In this document: positions 32,951 through 40,840 of the stretch, piece after piece
Numbering within the stretch: the stretch's first letter is position 1
Layout: the number at the start of each line of letters is the position of its first letter
NCBI RefSeq assembly: GCF_904066215.1
Contig: NZ_LR880474.1
Span: 2,852,001 to 2,916,000 of the forward strand
Direction of reading: 5' to 3'
DNA from: Microbacterium sp. Nx66
Lineage (GTDB): Bacteria > Actinomycetota > Actinomycetes > Actinomycetales > Microbacteriaceae
Length of the DNA stretch: 64,000 bases
Notes under the pieces: model-generated
Told to the model about the DNA's origin: nothing
Database searches by the model: none
What the model saw: the letters and a program-made list of their open reading frames with translations, nothing else
Translations under genes and position numbers: made by a program

Positions 32951-32983
32951 ACGGTAGGGGAGATTTTGACCTATGTCAAAATC
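32951..32983 (-). promoter_or_regulatory. Operator copy 3 and promoter of the MocR-aminotransferase operon
   Basis: Perfect 9-bp arms GATTTTGAC (32962-32970) and GTCAAAATC (32975-32983) flank CTAT. On the minus strand TTGACA (32979 to 32974) and TACCGT (32956 to 32951) are 17 bases apart, and the expected transcription start coincides with the ATG at 32944. Repressor binding would cover the -35. Confidence 0.82.
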
Positions 32984-32993
32984 TCCTCGGGGA

Positions 32994-33143
32994 TCAGGGG
33001 CGGTCGTCGACCTCCACGCCGTCCTCGATCTCCTCAGGCTCCAGGTCGGTCACGTCGACCTCGGGCGCGTCGCCCTCCCCGTTGTTCGCGGTCGGGGGCT
33101 CGCCGTGGAATCCGGTCGTCTCGTCCTGTCGCGGATCGGTCAT
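32994..33143 (-). CDS. Small acidic hypothetical protein
   Basis: The frame encodes 49 residues, strongly acidic and without hydrophobic stretches (MTDPRQDETTGFHGEPP ... DVTDLEPEEIEDGVEVDD). GGAGG lies at ideal distance before the ATG, supporting translation. Short acidic, disordered proteins of this kind are common in Microbacteriaceae; two others lie at 42.1 and 44.3 kb. Its stop is about 10 bp from operator copy 3. I do not recognise a function. Confidence 0.65.
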   Translation of the reverse strand: MTDPRQDETTGFHGEPPTANNGEGDAPEVDVTDLEPEEIEDGVEVDDRP

Positions 33144-33347
33144 GATGCCTCCTCGGTTGATGGGACTCCATGATCGGCCCGCCGCGCTGCCGGAGCGAGC
33201 ACCTTGACAACGCCGCCTCCGGTGGCCCGGCTCCCGATGCACGCAGGCGGAGCCCAGGTACACCGGTTACCGTTCAGGAGCGGTCGGTCCCCACGGATCT
33301 CCTCCCGCATCCCGCACGATCACCGCGATCCCCCGACAGAGGACACG

Positions 33348-34037
33348 ATGACCCCCGGCACTCTCCCCCTCGCCGCTTCCGCCCCCGGCTACGACGGATT
33401 CATCGGCTGGGTGCTCAGCCTGATCGAGACCCTGGGCGAGGTCGGCGTCGGCCTCGCCGTGCTCATCGAGACGTTCGTCCCGCCGATCCCCTCGGAGGCG
33501 ATCCTCCCGGCGGCGGGATTCCTTGCCTACGACGGGCGGATGAACGCCTGGGGCGCCTGGGCCGCGGCCACCATCGGCGGACTCGTCGGTGCATGGATCT
33601 GGTATGCACTCGGCGCGGCCGTGGGCCGGGACCGCACACGGCGCATCGTCGGACGCATCCCCCTTCTCGACCACGACGACTTCGACAAGGCCGAGGCGTT
33701 CTTCGCGCGCTGGGGCGGCGGTGCCGTGCTGTTCGGTCGCTGCGTGCCCCTCGTGCGCTCGTTCATCTCGATCCCGGCCGGCATCGAGCGCATGGCGCTG
33801 TGGAAGTTCACGCTGTACACGCTGGTCGGCTCGGCGGTCTGGAACGGCATCTGGATCGGCCTGGGCTTCGCCTTCGGCCCCGCCATCCGGCCGATCCTCG
33901 AGCAGTGGAGCGGCGTGATCTCCGATGTGGTCGTCGGCGTGCTCATCCTGCTGCTTCTGGTGTTCATCGCGCTGCGCATCCGCCGCCGCATGCGCGAAGC
34001 CGCGGCACGGCGGGCAGAGGACAACGGTCAGGCCTGA
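33348..34037 (+). CDS. DedA family membrane protein
   Basis: This 229-residue protein has the DedA/SNARE-associated architecture: a first helix with the ETFVPPIPSEAILPAAG re-entrant motif, the central GRDRTRRIVGRIPLLDHDDFDKAEAFFARWG, the signature FGRCVPLVRSFISIPAG, and two C-terminal helices with a basic tail. DedA proteins contribute to lipid-carrier flipping and proton-motive-force homeostasis. The ATG at 33348 is chosen because the upstream frame is not hydrophobic and GACAGAGGA lies before the ATG. Confidence 0.9.
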   Translation: MTPGTLPLAASAPGYDGFIGWVLSLIETLGEVGVGLAVLIETFVPPIPSEAILPAAGFLAYDGRMNAWGAWAAATIGGLVGAWIWYALGAAVGRDRTRRIVGRIPLLDHDDFDKAEAFFARWGGGAVLFGRCVPLVRSFISIPAGIERMALWKFTLYTLVGSAVWNGIWIGLGFAFGPAIRPILEQWSGVISDVVVGVLILLLLVFIALRIRRRMREAAARRAEDNGQA

Positions 34038-34072
34038 GGCCCCTCCCCCGCGCGGCTTCGTGTCACGAGGTG

Positions 34073-35470
34073 TCAGCCGGCGGCGTCGGCCGCGACGATG
34101 TCGCCGAGCTTCCAGGACCGATCGAAGTACGGCTGCAGCGGCCCGTAGAAACGGAAGTAGCTGAACCAGTGCCGCCCCGGAATCGTCTGCACCCACTTCG
34201 AGCGCCCCTCCGTCGGCGGTTCCGGGCCGAACCACAGATCGACGGAGCCGTCCTCGTTGTATCGGAGGTCCTCATCGCGCGACCCGCGGTCGCCGCGCTG
34301 CTGCTCGTTGTCGATGAGGCAGCGGGTGTCGGCGTCGTACACCGTCGCAGACCAGAACAGCTTCGCCGGCACGTCCGCCGGCACGTGCAGGCGATAGGTG
34401 CGGGCACCGTCGAGCCACTCTCCGTCGGCATCGGTGTAGGCACCGAGGTAGGCCTGCCCGACACCGGGAGTGGTGCTCTTCATCGCCTCCGAGAAGCTGA
34501 CAGCCTCGTAGAACCATGAGGCCCTCTCGAGGAGCTCGTCATAGCCGTCGCCCCGCTGCGCGGAGTTGTCCAGGACGATCGCCTGCTCCCACACACGGTC
34601 GGGCCAGTAGCTCCCCTGCGCGAAGCGCTTCGCGAACGTGTTCGCCTGCGCCATCAGCTCACCCGCTTCGGCGCCGCGCTCCAGGATGCGGGTGAGACGG
34701 TCGTCCGGCGCGAAGGGCTCCCCGACGCGGATGCCGAGCTGCCGCAGCATCGCGAGATAGAAGCGATCGCGTTCGTCGACGACCTCCGACTGGTAGATGC
34801 GGTGCAGAAGACGCCAGTAGTCCATGCCGCGCGGCTGATCGCCGCTCCACGGCCGACCGTCCGGAGAGATGATGCGCGTCGGTGCGGGGTCCTCCCGATC
34901 GCGGTACGGGTAGATCCGTACGGCGCGCACGAGGGCATCGGCGCGCTCCGGATCAGGGTCGAGCGTGCGGAAGCCGAACATGATGTTGACCCCGGAGGAC
35001 TGCAGGATCCGGAACTCGGCCGTGATGTCTGCGGGGACGGTCGCCCCGGGCGCGACGATCACGTACTTGCCGCCGCGCCCCTGGTCCGGCCCCATCTCCC
35101 CCATCGCCCCGACCTCCCGCTGCCAGAAGTCGGAGACGCCGCCGGCCGTGTGCCCCGGGGGCAGGTCGATGACCAGCGGTCCGGTCTCGGCGAGGTCGAA
35201 GAAGTTCAGGATGTACGGCGTCGTGGCATTCGCCGTGATGAGGCCGAGGCGGTCGCGATACGTCAGGTATCGGACGAGATCACTGCTCGTCGCACCGAAG
35301 ACCTCCTCGTGCTGCGACTTCCACTGCGCGTAGGAGACGAGCGGAAGAGCCCAGAGGTAGGCCTGGCAGGCGAACTGGAAGTCCAGCTCGTCGAAGATCG
35401 CGGGGATCGACTCCCGCGCCGGCAGCTCGCCGTCCTTCCGTACCCCGTCGAGTCCGCTCGCTCCGGTCAT
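34073..35470 (-). CDS. DUF1254/DUF1214 domain protein
   Basis: This 465-residue protein combines an N-terminal DUF1254 domain (about 30-180; QAYLWALPLVSYAQWK, TYRDRLGLITANATTPYI) and a C-terminal DUF1214 domain (about 340-455; DGARTYRLHVPADVPAKLFWSATVYD, NEDGSVDLWFGPEPP, RHWFSYFRFYGPLQPYFDRSWKLGD, all in part). The pair is widespread but functionally undefined; many members are exported, but I see no signal peptide here. It converges on the DedA gene (35 bp apart) and is transcribed alone. Confidence 0.87.
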   Translation of the reverse strand: MTGASGLDGVRKDGELPARESIPAIFDELDFQFACQAYLWALPLVSYAQWKSQHEEVFGATSSDLVRYLTYRDRLGLITANATTPYILNFFDLAETGPLVIDLPPGHTAGGVSDFWQREVGAMGEMGPDQGRGGKYVIVAPGATVPADITAEFRILQSSGVNIMFGFRTLDPDPERADALVRAVRIYPYRDREDPAPTRIISPDGRPWSGDQPRGMDYWRLLHRIYQSEVVDERDRFYLAMLRQLGIRVGEPFAPDDRLTRILERGAEAGELMAQANTFAKRFAQGSYWPDRVWEQAIVLDNSAQRGDGYDELLERASWFYEAVSFSEAMKSTTPGVGQAYLGAYTDADGEWLDGARTYRLHVPADVPAKLFWSATVYDADTRCLIDNEQQRGDRGSRDEDLRYNEDGSVDLWFGPEPPTEGRSKWVQTIPGRHWFSYFRFYGPLQPYFDRSWKLGDIVAADAAG

Positions 35471-35596
35471 ATCCGTCCCCCTCTGTCAGCGCGCTCCCGT
35501 ACTGCGCGAATCGGCTCCGCCTGAACCCCGACAGTAGTGGGGCGGACGAGCACGCGGAAGAGGTGTGATGTCGGCGGGGCGGGGCACGATGGTGGC

Positions 35597-36382
35597 ATGA
35601 CGGACGGCTACGACCCCGCGTTCCTCGGCATCCCGCTGCCGCTGCCCGTGCCCCCGATGCCGGTGCGCGCGCTCCCTGCGCCCCGGTTCACGGTGCTGCT
35701 CGATCCGGAACGGCGCCTCGCCGCGGTGACGGGCGTGACCATCGATGGCGCCCGCCTGCGGGATCTCCCGCGCACGGGTGAGTGGCGCCTCGACCCCCGG
35801 GTGCCCGCGGAGGAACAGGCGGGGTCCGCCGTCTACGCCCGGAACGACCTCGACCGCGGACACCTCGTCCGTCGCCGCGACCCGGGCTGGGGGGAGCTCG
35901 ACGAGGCCCGCGCCGCTGCGGAAGCCACCTTCACCTACCCCAACGCGGCCCCGCAGGCGGCCGCCTTCAACCAGTCGAAGGACCTCTGGCTCGGGTTGGA
36001 GGACCACGTGCTGGCGTATGCCGAGGCGACCGCGCAGCGCCTGTCGGTGTTCACGGCCCCGGTGCTCGCGGACGCCGACCCGCCGTACCGCGGCATCCGC
36101 GTGCCCCTGCAGTACTGGAAGATCGTGGCGTGGCGCTCCGAGGACCGACTCGCGGCCGCCGCATTCATCCTCGACCAGACCGAGCTCGTGGACACGCGGG
36201 AGGGCGTCTTCGCCGTCGCGAGTCTCGGGGCCTTCCGCACGTTCCAAGTACCGGTCGCCGAGGTGACCGCCCTCACCGGAGTCGACCTCGGCCCCCTTCC
36301 CGACGCCGATGTGCTCCCCCGGCGCGGACTCCGCGAGACGGCATGGCGCCCGCTGCACACCGCCGACGACATCGTCCTGTGA
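35597..36382 (+). CDS. DNA/RNA non-specific endonuclease
   Basis: This 261-residue protein has the beta-beta-alpha metal nuclease motif DRGHLVRR (general base His89) and the metal-ligand asparagine region TFTYPNAAPQAAAFNQSKDLWLGLEDHV. This is the NucA/EndoG-like family. It has no secretion signal, which is unusual since such enzymes are mostly exported; no immunity-like gene is adjacent. The ATG at 35597 follows a weak Shine-Dalgarno. The mid part RGIRVPLQYWKIVAWR is also typical. A role in nucleic-acid turnover is probable. Confidence 0.9.
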   Translation: MTDGYDPAFLGIPLPLPVPPMPVRALPAPRFTVLLDPERRLAAVTGVTIDGARLRDLPRTGEWRLDPRVPAEEQAGSAVYARNDLDRGHLVRRRDPGWGELDEARAAAEATFTYPNAAPQAAAFNQSKDLWLGLEDHVLAYAEATAQRLSVFTAPVLADADPPYRGIRVPLQYWKIVAWRSEDRLAAAAFILDQTELVDTREGVFAVASLGAFRTFQVPVAEVTALTGVDLGPLPDADVLPRRGLRETAWRPLHTADDIVL

Positions 36383-36398
36383 CAGCGGGCACCCCGCG

Positions 36399-37487
36399 TC
36401 ACTCGCCGGCGCGCACGCCCTCGAGCGACGGGTAGTCGATGTACCCCTCGGCAGTCGAGCCGTAGAACAGCTCGGGGCGGGGCTCGTTCAGCTCGGCCCC
36501 GGTCCGCCACCGCTCCACGAGGTCGGGGTTGGCGATGACGGGACGCCCGGCCGCGACCGCGTCGGCCCAGTCCTCCGCGACCAGTTCCTCGGCCGCGGCT
36601 CGGGTGGTCTCGACGCCGAAGCCGGTGTTGACGATGAACGCAGCGCCCGCCGCTCGGCGGATGGCCTGCACGAGTTCTCCGGCCGGCTCGGGGTGCAGCA
36701 CATCGACGAAGGCCAGCCCCAGAGGTGCGAGTCCTTCGGCGAGCGCGGTGTAGGTCGCGAGCACGTCGGCGGGGTCGTCCTCGATGACGCCCTGGATGCC
36801 GTGGGCCGGTGAGAGGCGGATTCCGGTGCGGTCGGCACCCACGGCTGCTGCGACCGCCGTGGTCACCTCGACCGCGAAGCGCGCACGGTTCTCCGGCGAG
36901 CCGCCGTACCGGTCGTCGCGGACGTTGGACACCGGGGACAGGAACTCGTGGACGAGGTAGCCGTTGGCACCGTGCACCTCGACGCCGTCGAAGCCGGCCG
37001 CGATCGCGTTACGCGCGGCCTGGACGAACTGCTCGACGACCACGGGGATCTCGTCCAGGGTGAGGGCATGCGCGACGGGCAGATCGGCCTTGCCCTTGAG
37101 GGTCCGCGTCTGCCCGGGGGCCGCCAGAGCACTCGGCGCGACGACGCGGGGCTCGCCGGAGATGTCCGGGTGGCCCACACGGCCGCCGTGCATGAGCTGC
37201 ATGACGATGGTGCCGCCCTCGGCGTGCACGGCGTCGGCCACGCGGCGCCATCCCTCGATCTGCGCGGGGGTCACGATGCCCGGCTGCCCAGGGTACGACT
37301 TGCCTTCGAGGACCGGCCAGACCCCCTCCGAGATGATGAGTCCCTGCCCGGCCCGCTGGCGGTAGTACTCCTCGATGATCGCGGTCGGCACGCCCTCCGC
37401 GTCCGCACGGGTGCGGGTGAGCGGCGCCATGACGACGCGGTTGGACAGGTGCAGCGAGCCGAAGTCGGCGGAGTCGTAGAGAGTCAC
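36399..37487 (-). CDS. Alkene reductase, old yellow enzyme family
   Basis: This 362-residue FMN enzyme reduces activated C=C bonds of enones with NAD(P)H. Signatures: RVVMAPLTRTRA, LMHGGRVGHP, GFDGVEVHGANGYLVHEFLSP, DRYGGSPENRARF, and IVNTGFG near the FMN phosphate. I start at the GTG at 37487, since the frame upstream adds 22 residues not typical of the family. No ribosome binding site is visible; two direct repeats (CACCGGAATAC and CACGGGAATAC, minus strand, 37512-37547) upstream may belong to the promoter. It follows the first MarR gene on the same strand. Confidence 0.9.
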   Translation of the reverse strand: MTLYDSADFGSLHLSNRVVMAPLTRTRADAEGVPTAIIEEYYRQRAGQGLIISEGVWPVLEGKSYPGQPGIVTPAQIEGWRRVADAVHAEGGTIVMQLMHGGRVGHPDISGEPRVVAPSALAAPGQTRTLKGKADLPVAHALTLDEIPVVVEQFVQAARNAIAAGFDGVEVHGANGYLVHEFLSPVSNVRDDRYGGSPENRARFAVEVTTAVAAAVGADRTGIRLSPAHGIQGVIEDDPADVLATYTALAEGLAPLGLAFVDVLHPEPAGELVQAIRRAAGAAFIVNTGFGVETTRAAAEELVAEDWADAVAAGRPVIANPDLVERWRTGAELNEPRPELFYGSTAEGYIDYPSLEGVRAGE

Positions 37488-37549
37488 AGTGGGGCCAAGG
37501 CGTCCGACCGCCACTGTATTCCCGTGAATCGATGACGTATTCCGGTGTA

Positions 37550-38017
37550 TCAACCGCCCAGATCGGCGACGAGGTTCGCGAAGTGGTCGAGGTCGGCGGC
37601 GGTCCAGCCGCGCAGGCGCTCGCCGATGCGCCCCTCATACCGGGAGCGGGCGAGAGCCACGCGCTCCTCGGCCAGCGGGGTCGCCACCAGCACCCGGGCG
37701 CGACCGTCCTCGGGATCGGGGATGCTCTCGACGAGCCCGAGCTGCTCGAGCTGACGCACCTGCCGGCTCACCGCGGACTTGTCCGTCTGCAGGCGCTCGA
37801 TGAGTGCTCCCGCCGAGGTCGCCCGTCCGGCGAGGATCGAGGTCAGCACCTGGTAGCCCAGCGGCTGGAGATCCGGATGCACGGTGACCGCGGCCTCGCG
37901 CCACCCGACGCGGATGCGGGCGAACAGCCGGCCGAGCTCGTGCTCGACGCGGGCGACCGCCTGGTCGAGGTCGTCGATCGGAGCGCCGTCGGCGGGTTCG
38001 TCGGACGGGGCGCTCAT
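37550..38017 (-). CDS. MarR family regulator (copy A)
   Basis: This 155-residue protein has the MarR winged helix (about 60-125: AGALIERLQTDKSAVSRQVRQLEQLGLVESIPDPEDGRARVL in part). It is clearly paralogous to the MarR gene just upstream, sharing the order HP(D/E)LQ...GY..LT and DKS(A/V)VSRQVR. A strong terminator lies between the two genes, so it probably has its own promoter. It precedes the alkene reductase gene on the same strand by 62 bp and may control it. Confidence 0.9.
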   Translation of the reverse strand: MSAPSDEPADGAPIDDLDQAVARVEHELGRLFARIRVGWREAAVTVHPDLQPLGYQVLTSILAGRATSAGALIERLQTDKSAVSRQVRQLEQLGLVESIPDPEDGRARVLVATPLAEERVALARSRYEGRIGERLRGWTAADLDHFANLVADLGG

Positions 38018-38035
38018 ATCGCCAGTGTACGGCGA

Positions 38036-38065
38036 AGCCCCGCGACCGGATGCGGTCGCGGGGCT
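38036..38065. terminator. Terminator between the two MarR genes
   Basis: A perfect 13-bp stem, AGCCCCGCGACCG paired with CGGTCGCGGGGCT, closes a GATG loop. It ends the MFS-MarR(B) transcript 5 bp after the MarR(B) stop and lies 19 bp before the MarR(A) start. Confidence 0.88.
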
Positions 38066-38069
38066 GTGC

Positions 38070-38525
38070 TCAGACCTCGGCGAGGAGCCGGAACACCTTG
38101 GATGCGGCGTCGATCTCCGCGGGCGTGAGCTCATCGATGACAGCGCGGAGTCGGCTGCCGTACTCCCGGCGGACATCGGTGAGCGCGGTGCACGCGGCCG
38201 GTGTCGCGGTGAGCACCCGGAGCCGGCCGTCGCGCTCATCCGGCACCGAGGCGATCAGCCCGAGCTCCTCCAGCATCCGCACCTGGCGGCTGACGACGGA
38301 CTTGTCCATCTCGAAGCGCTCGGCGAGCTCATGCGCGCTGGCCGAGCCCGCCCGGTCGATGAAGGTGAGCAGCTTGTACCCCGCCACCTGCAGCTCCGGG
38401 TGGACCCGGGACGCCGATTCCTTCCACAGCGACCGGGTCCGCGCGAAGATGAGGTTGAGATGCGCCTGGAGGTCGCTGAGGGCGGTATCGACGTCGGGGG
38501 TGCCGACCGCCTCGGACGCGCTCAT
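38070..38525 (-). CDS. MarR family regulator (copy B)
   Basis: This 151-residue protein has the MarR winged helix (about 58-120: HELAERFEMDKSVVSRQVRMLEELGLIASVPDERDGRLRVL in part). It lies 1 bp after the stop of the MFS pump gene and must be co-transcribed with it. It is therefore the probable repressor of that operon, acting on the palindromes at 40260-40308. Sequence similarity to copy A shows a tandem duplication. Ligands are probably the pump's aromatic or phenolic substrates. Confidence 0.92.
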   Translation of the reverse strand: MSASEAVGTPDVDTALSDLQAHLNLIFARTRSLWKESASRVHPELQVAGYKLLTFIDRAGSASAHELAERFEMDKSVVSRQVRMLEELGLIASVPDERDGRLRVLTATPAACTALTDVRREYGSRLRAVIDELTPAEIDAASKVFRLLAEV

Positions 38526-38526
38526 G

Positions 38527-40236
38527 TCAGCGCTCCTGCTTCCGATCGTCGCGCTCGAGCACGCTCACGGACCCCGTGGTGGTCGCCGGTTCGGCCTGCC
38601 CGGTGCGAATGGTCCCGGTCGAGAGGTTCGCGCCGACCTCGGCCTCGGAGACCTCGATGACGGACTCCTCGGCCTGCTCGCGCAGCTGCTCCGCGGCGTT
38701 CTTGGTGGACAGCGGCTTGTTCTTGATGAACGCGATCGCGATGATCGCGATGACCGCCAGCGGGATGGCGAGGATGAACGCGTCCGCGATGCCGTGCCCG
38801 TAGGCGCTCTCGACGATCGTGCGGATCGTGTCGGGCAGCTCGCCCACCTTCGGCACGTCGCCGGAACCCAGGCGCTCCAGGGCGCTGATCTCGTCGGGCG
38901 TGGTCGGGACGAAGCCCTTCAGACCGTCCTTCATGAAGTCGGCGACGCTCGTGGAGAGCAGCGACCCCATGACGGTCACACCGATGGTGCCGGCGATCGT
39001 ACGGAAGAAGTTGACGTTCGACGAGGCCGCGCCCAGCTGCTGCGGAGCCGTGTCGTTCTGCACGATCAGGGTCAGGTTCTGCATGACCATGCCGAGCCCG
39101 GCACCGAGGACGAACATGTAGACAGCGACCAGCGGGAACGGGGTGTCGTAGCGCAGCGTCGCCATCAGGCTCACGCCGATCGTGGCGAGGATCGAGCCGG
39201 TGACCATCCAGCTCTTCCACTTGCCGAAGCGGCTGACGAGCTGGCCGATGATGATCGACGCGCCCATCTGACCGATGATCATCGGGATGGTCATCAGGCC
39301 CGACTCGGTGGGCGTCGCGCCCCGGGCCAGCTGGAAGTACTGCGCGAGGAAGACCGAGGTCGCGAACATCGAGACGCCGATCGCGATCGAGGCGATGACC
39401 GACAGCGTGAAGGTGCGGTTGCGGAACAGCGTCATCGGGACGATCGGCTCCTTGACGAAGAACTCGACCACGATGAAGGCGGCGATCGCGACGACCGCGG
39501 TCACGATGAGCGCGATGCTCGTCCCGGAGTCCCAGTCGAACTGGTTGCCACCCATGGACACCCAGATGAGGAGCGTCGAGACGCCGACGGCGAGCAGGAC
39601 GATGCCGAAGTAGTCGATCGAGACCTTCGTGCCGCGCTGCGGCTTGGGCAGGTGCAGCGTGAACTGCAGCAGCACGAGGGCGAGGATCGCGAACGGGACG
39701 CCGACGAAGAAGTTGGAGCGCCAGCCCCACACGTCGGTGAGGAGTCCGCCCAGCAGCGGTCCGCCGATCGTGCCGAGGGCCATGATGCCGCCGACGACGC
39801 CCATGTACTTGCCGCGCTCACGCGGCGAGATGATGAGGGCCACCGCGATCATGACGAGCGACATGAGACCGCCGACGCCGATGCCCTGCACGACGCGGAC
39901 AGCGATGAGCATGTTCGTATCGGTCGAGAATCCGGCGATCACGGTGCCGACCGTGAAGAGGATGAGCGAGATCTGGACCAGCACCTTGCGGTCGACCAGG
40001 TCGGCGAGCTTGCCCCAGATCGGGGTGGAGACGGCGGTGGCGAGAAGGCTCGCGGTGATGACCCAGGTGTACTGCGACTGCGTGCCACCGAGGTCGGCGA
40101 TGATGACCGGCATCGAAGTCGAGACGACCGTGCCGGAGAGCACGGCGACGAACATGCCGACGATGAGGCCGGAGATCGCGGTGAAGACCTCGCGGGCCGA
40201 GCGCGTGGTCTCGGAAGAGGATGAGGTGTGTGTCAC
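38527..40236 (-). CDS. DHA2-type MFS drug exporter
   Basis: This 569-residue protein has 14 predicted helices with DHA2 marks: SGTVVSTSMPVIIADLGG in helix 1, GKLADLVDRKVLVQIS between helices 2 and 3, motif C GPLLGGLLTD, and a long C-terminal tail of about 60 mostly polar residues. I prefer the GTG at 40236, with GCAGGAG eight bases upstream, to the ATG at 40254. It heads an operon with the MarR(B) gene. Its promoter overlaps two palindromes. The function is export of toxic compounds under MarR control. Confidence 0.92.
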   Translation of the reverse strand: MTHTSSSSETTRSAREVFTAISGLIVGMFVAVLSGTVVSTSMPVIIADLGGTQSQYTWVITASLLATAVSTPIWGKLADLVDRKVLVQISLILFTVGTVIAGFSTDTNMLIAVRVVQGIGVGGLMSLVMIAVALIISPRERGKYMGVVGGIMALGTIGGPLLGGLLTDVWGWRSNFFVGVPFAILALVLLQFTLHLPKPQRGTKVSIDYFGIVLLAVGVSTLLIWVSMGGNQFDWDSGTSIALIVTAVVAIAAFIVVEFFVKEPIVPMTLFRNRTFTLSVIASIAIGVSMFATSVFLAQYFQLARGATPTESGLMTIPMIIGQMGASIIIGQLVSRFGKWKSWMVTGSILATIGVSLMATLRYDTPFPLVAVYMFVLGAGLGMVMQNLTLIVQNDTAPQQLGAASSNVNFFRTIAGTIGVTVMGSLLSTSVADFMKDGLKGFVPTTPDEISALERLGSGDVPKVGELPDTIRTIVESAYGHGIADAFILAIPLAVIAIIAIAFIKNKPLSTKNAAEQLREQAEESVIEVSEAEVGANLSTGTIRTGQAEPATTTGSVSVLERDDRKQER

Positions 40237-40259
40237 GGGGGAATGCTCCTGCATAGAAA

Positions 40260-40308
40260 GTTGATCGAGATCAACCATACGCCGATAGTTGCGGTTTCGC
40301 AACTATCG
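40260..40308 (-). promoter_or_regulatory. MarR operators and promoter of the MFS pump
   Basis: Two dyads are visible: GTTGATC-GA-GATCAAC (40260-40275), and perfect 11-bp arms CGATAGTTGCG/CGCAACTATCG with a GTTT centre (40283-40308). A minus-strand promoter fits exactly: TTGCGA (40302-40297), a 17-base spacer, TATGGT (40279-40274). The large dyad covers the -35 and spacer, the small dyad the start region. This is a typical MarR repressor layout. Confidence 0.82.
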
Positions 40309-40378
40309 ACGGCTACCGCACTCGGAGGCCGGGGTCAAGGACGTCGCCGGGGTGGGCGGGACGGACGACCCTGACCGC

Positions 40379-40840
40379 ATGACCTCCGGAGCCATGCCCC
40401 GCCCCGACCGGCGCCTGCTGCTGTCGGGCTTCCTGTTCGGCTGCGGGATCGCCGCCTCGATGATCGACCTCTTCGTCTTCCACCTGGTGCTGCACTGGCA
40501 CCACTTCTACGATCTGTCGACCCCTGACGTGGCCCTCGTCTCGGACGGGTTCTTCCATGCGTTCGGCTGGTTCATCACGATCCTCGGCGCCTTCCTCCTC
40601 GCCGACGTCCGCCGTCGTGGCCCCGTGCGATGGACGCGCTGGACGGGCGCGGTGATCACCGGGGTCGGGTTCTTCCAGCTCTTCGACGGCGTGGTCGATC
40701 ACAAGCTCCTCGGGATCCACCAGATCCGCTACGGCGTCGACCTCGTGCTCTACGACACCGTCTGGATCGTGTCGGCCGTCCTGTTGCTCGCTGCAGGGAT
40801 CCTCATGGTGTGGCGGACCCGCCCGGACCCGGCGCGGTGA
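40379..40840 (+). CDS. DUF2243 membrane protein
   Basis: This 153-residue protein has four membrane helices with the DUF2243 features LLLSGFLFGCGIAASMIDLFVFHLVLHWHHFYDL and GFFQLFDGVVDHKLLGIHQIRYGVD (in part); histidines are concentrated at the membrane faces. It is regularly found beside CtaG-like genes and here overlaps one (GTGA), so a role in copper delivery to or biogenesis of a heme-copper oxidase is likely. It is divergent from the MFS pump. No ribosome binding site is obvious. Confidence 0.85.
   Translation: MTSGAMPRPDRRLLLSGFLFGCGIAASMIDLFVFHLVLHWHHFYDLSTPDVALVSDGFFHAFGWFITILGAFLLADVRRRGPVRWTRWTGAVITGVGFFQLFDGVVDHKLLGIHQIRYGVDLVLYDTVWIVSAVLLLAAGILMVWRTRPDPAR

Noticed and set aside
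37488..37553. TTG at 37553 as start of the alkene reductase
   Set aside because: The added 22 residues do not resemble the family N-terminus and the start overlaps the MarR stop region with no Shine-Dalgarno.
38050..40224. 724-residue plus-strand frame opposite the MFS pump
   Set aside because: Its sequence is Asp/Arg/His-rich shadow of the membrane protein; the minus-strand frame has clear MFS motifs, a ribosome binding site and a promoter.
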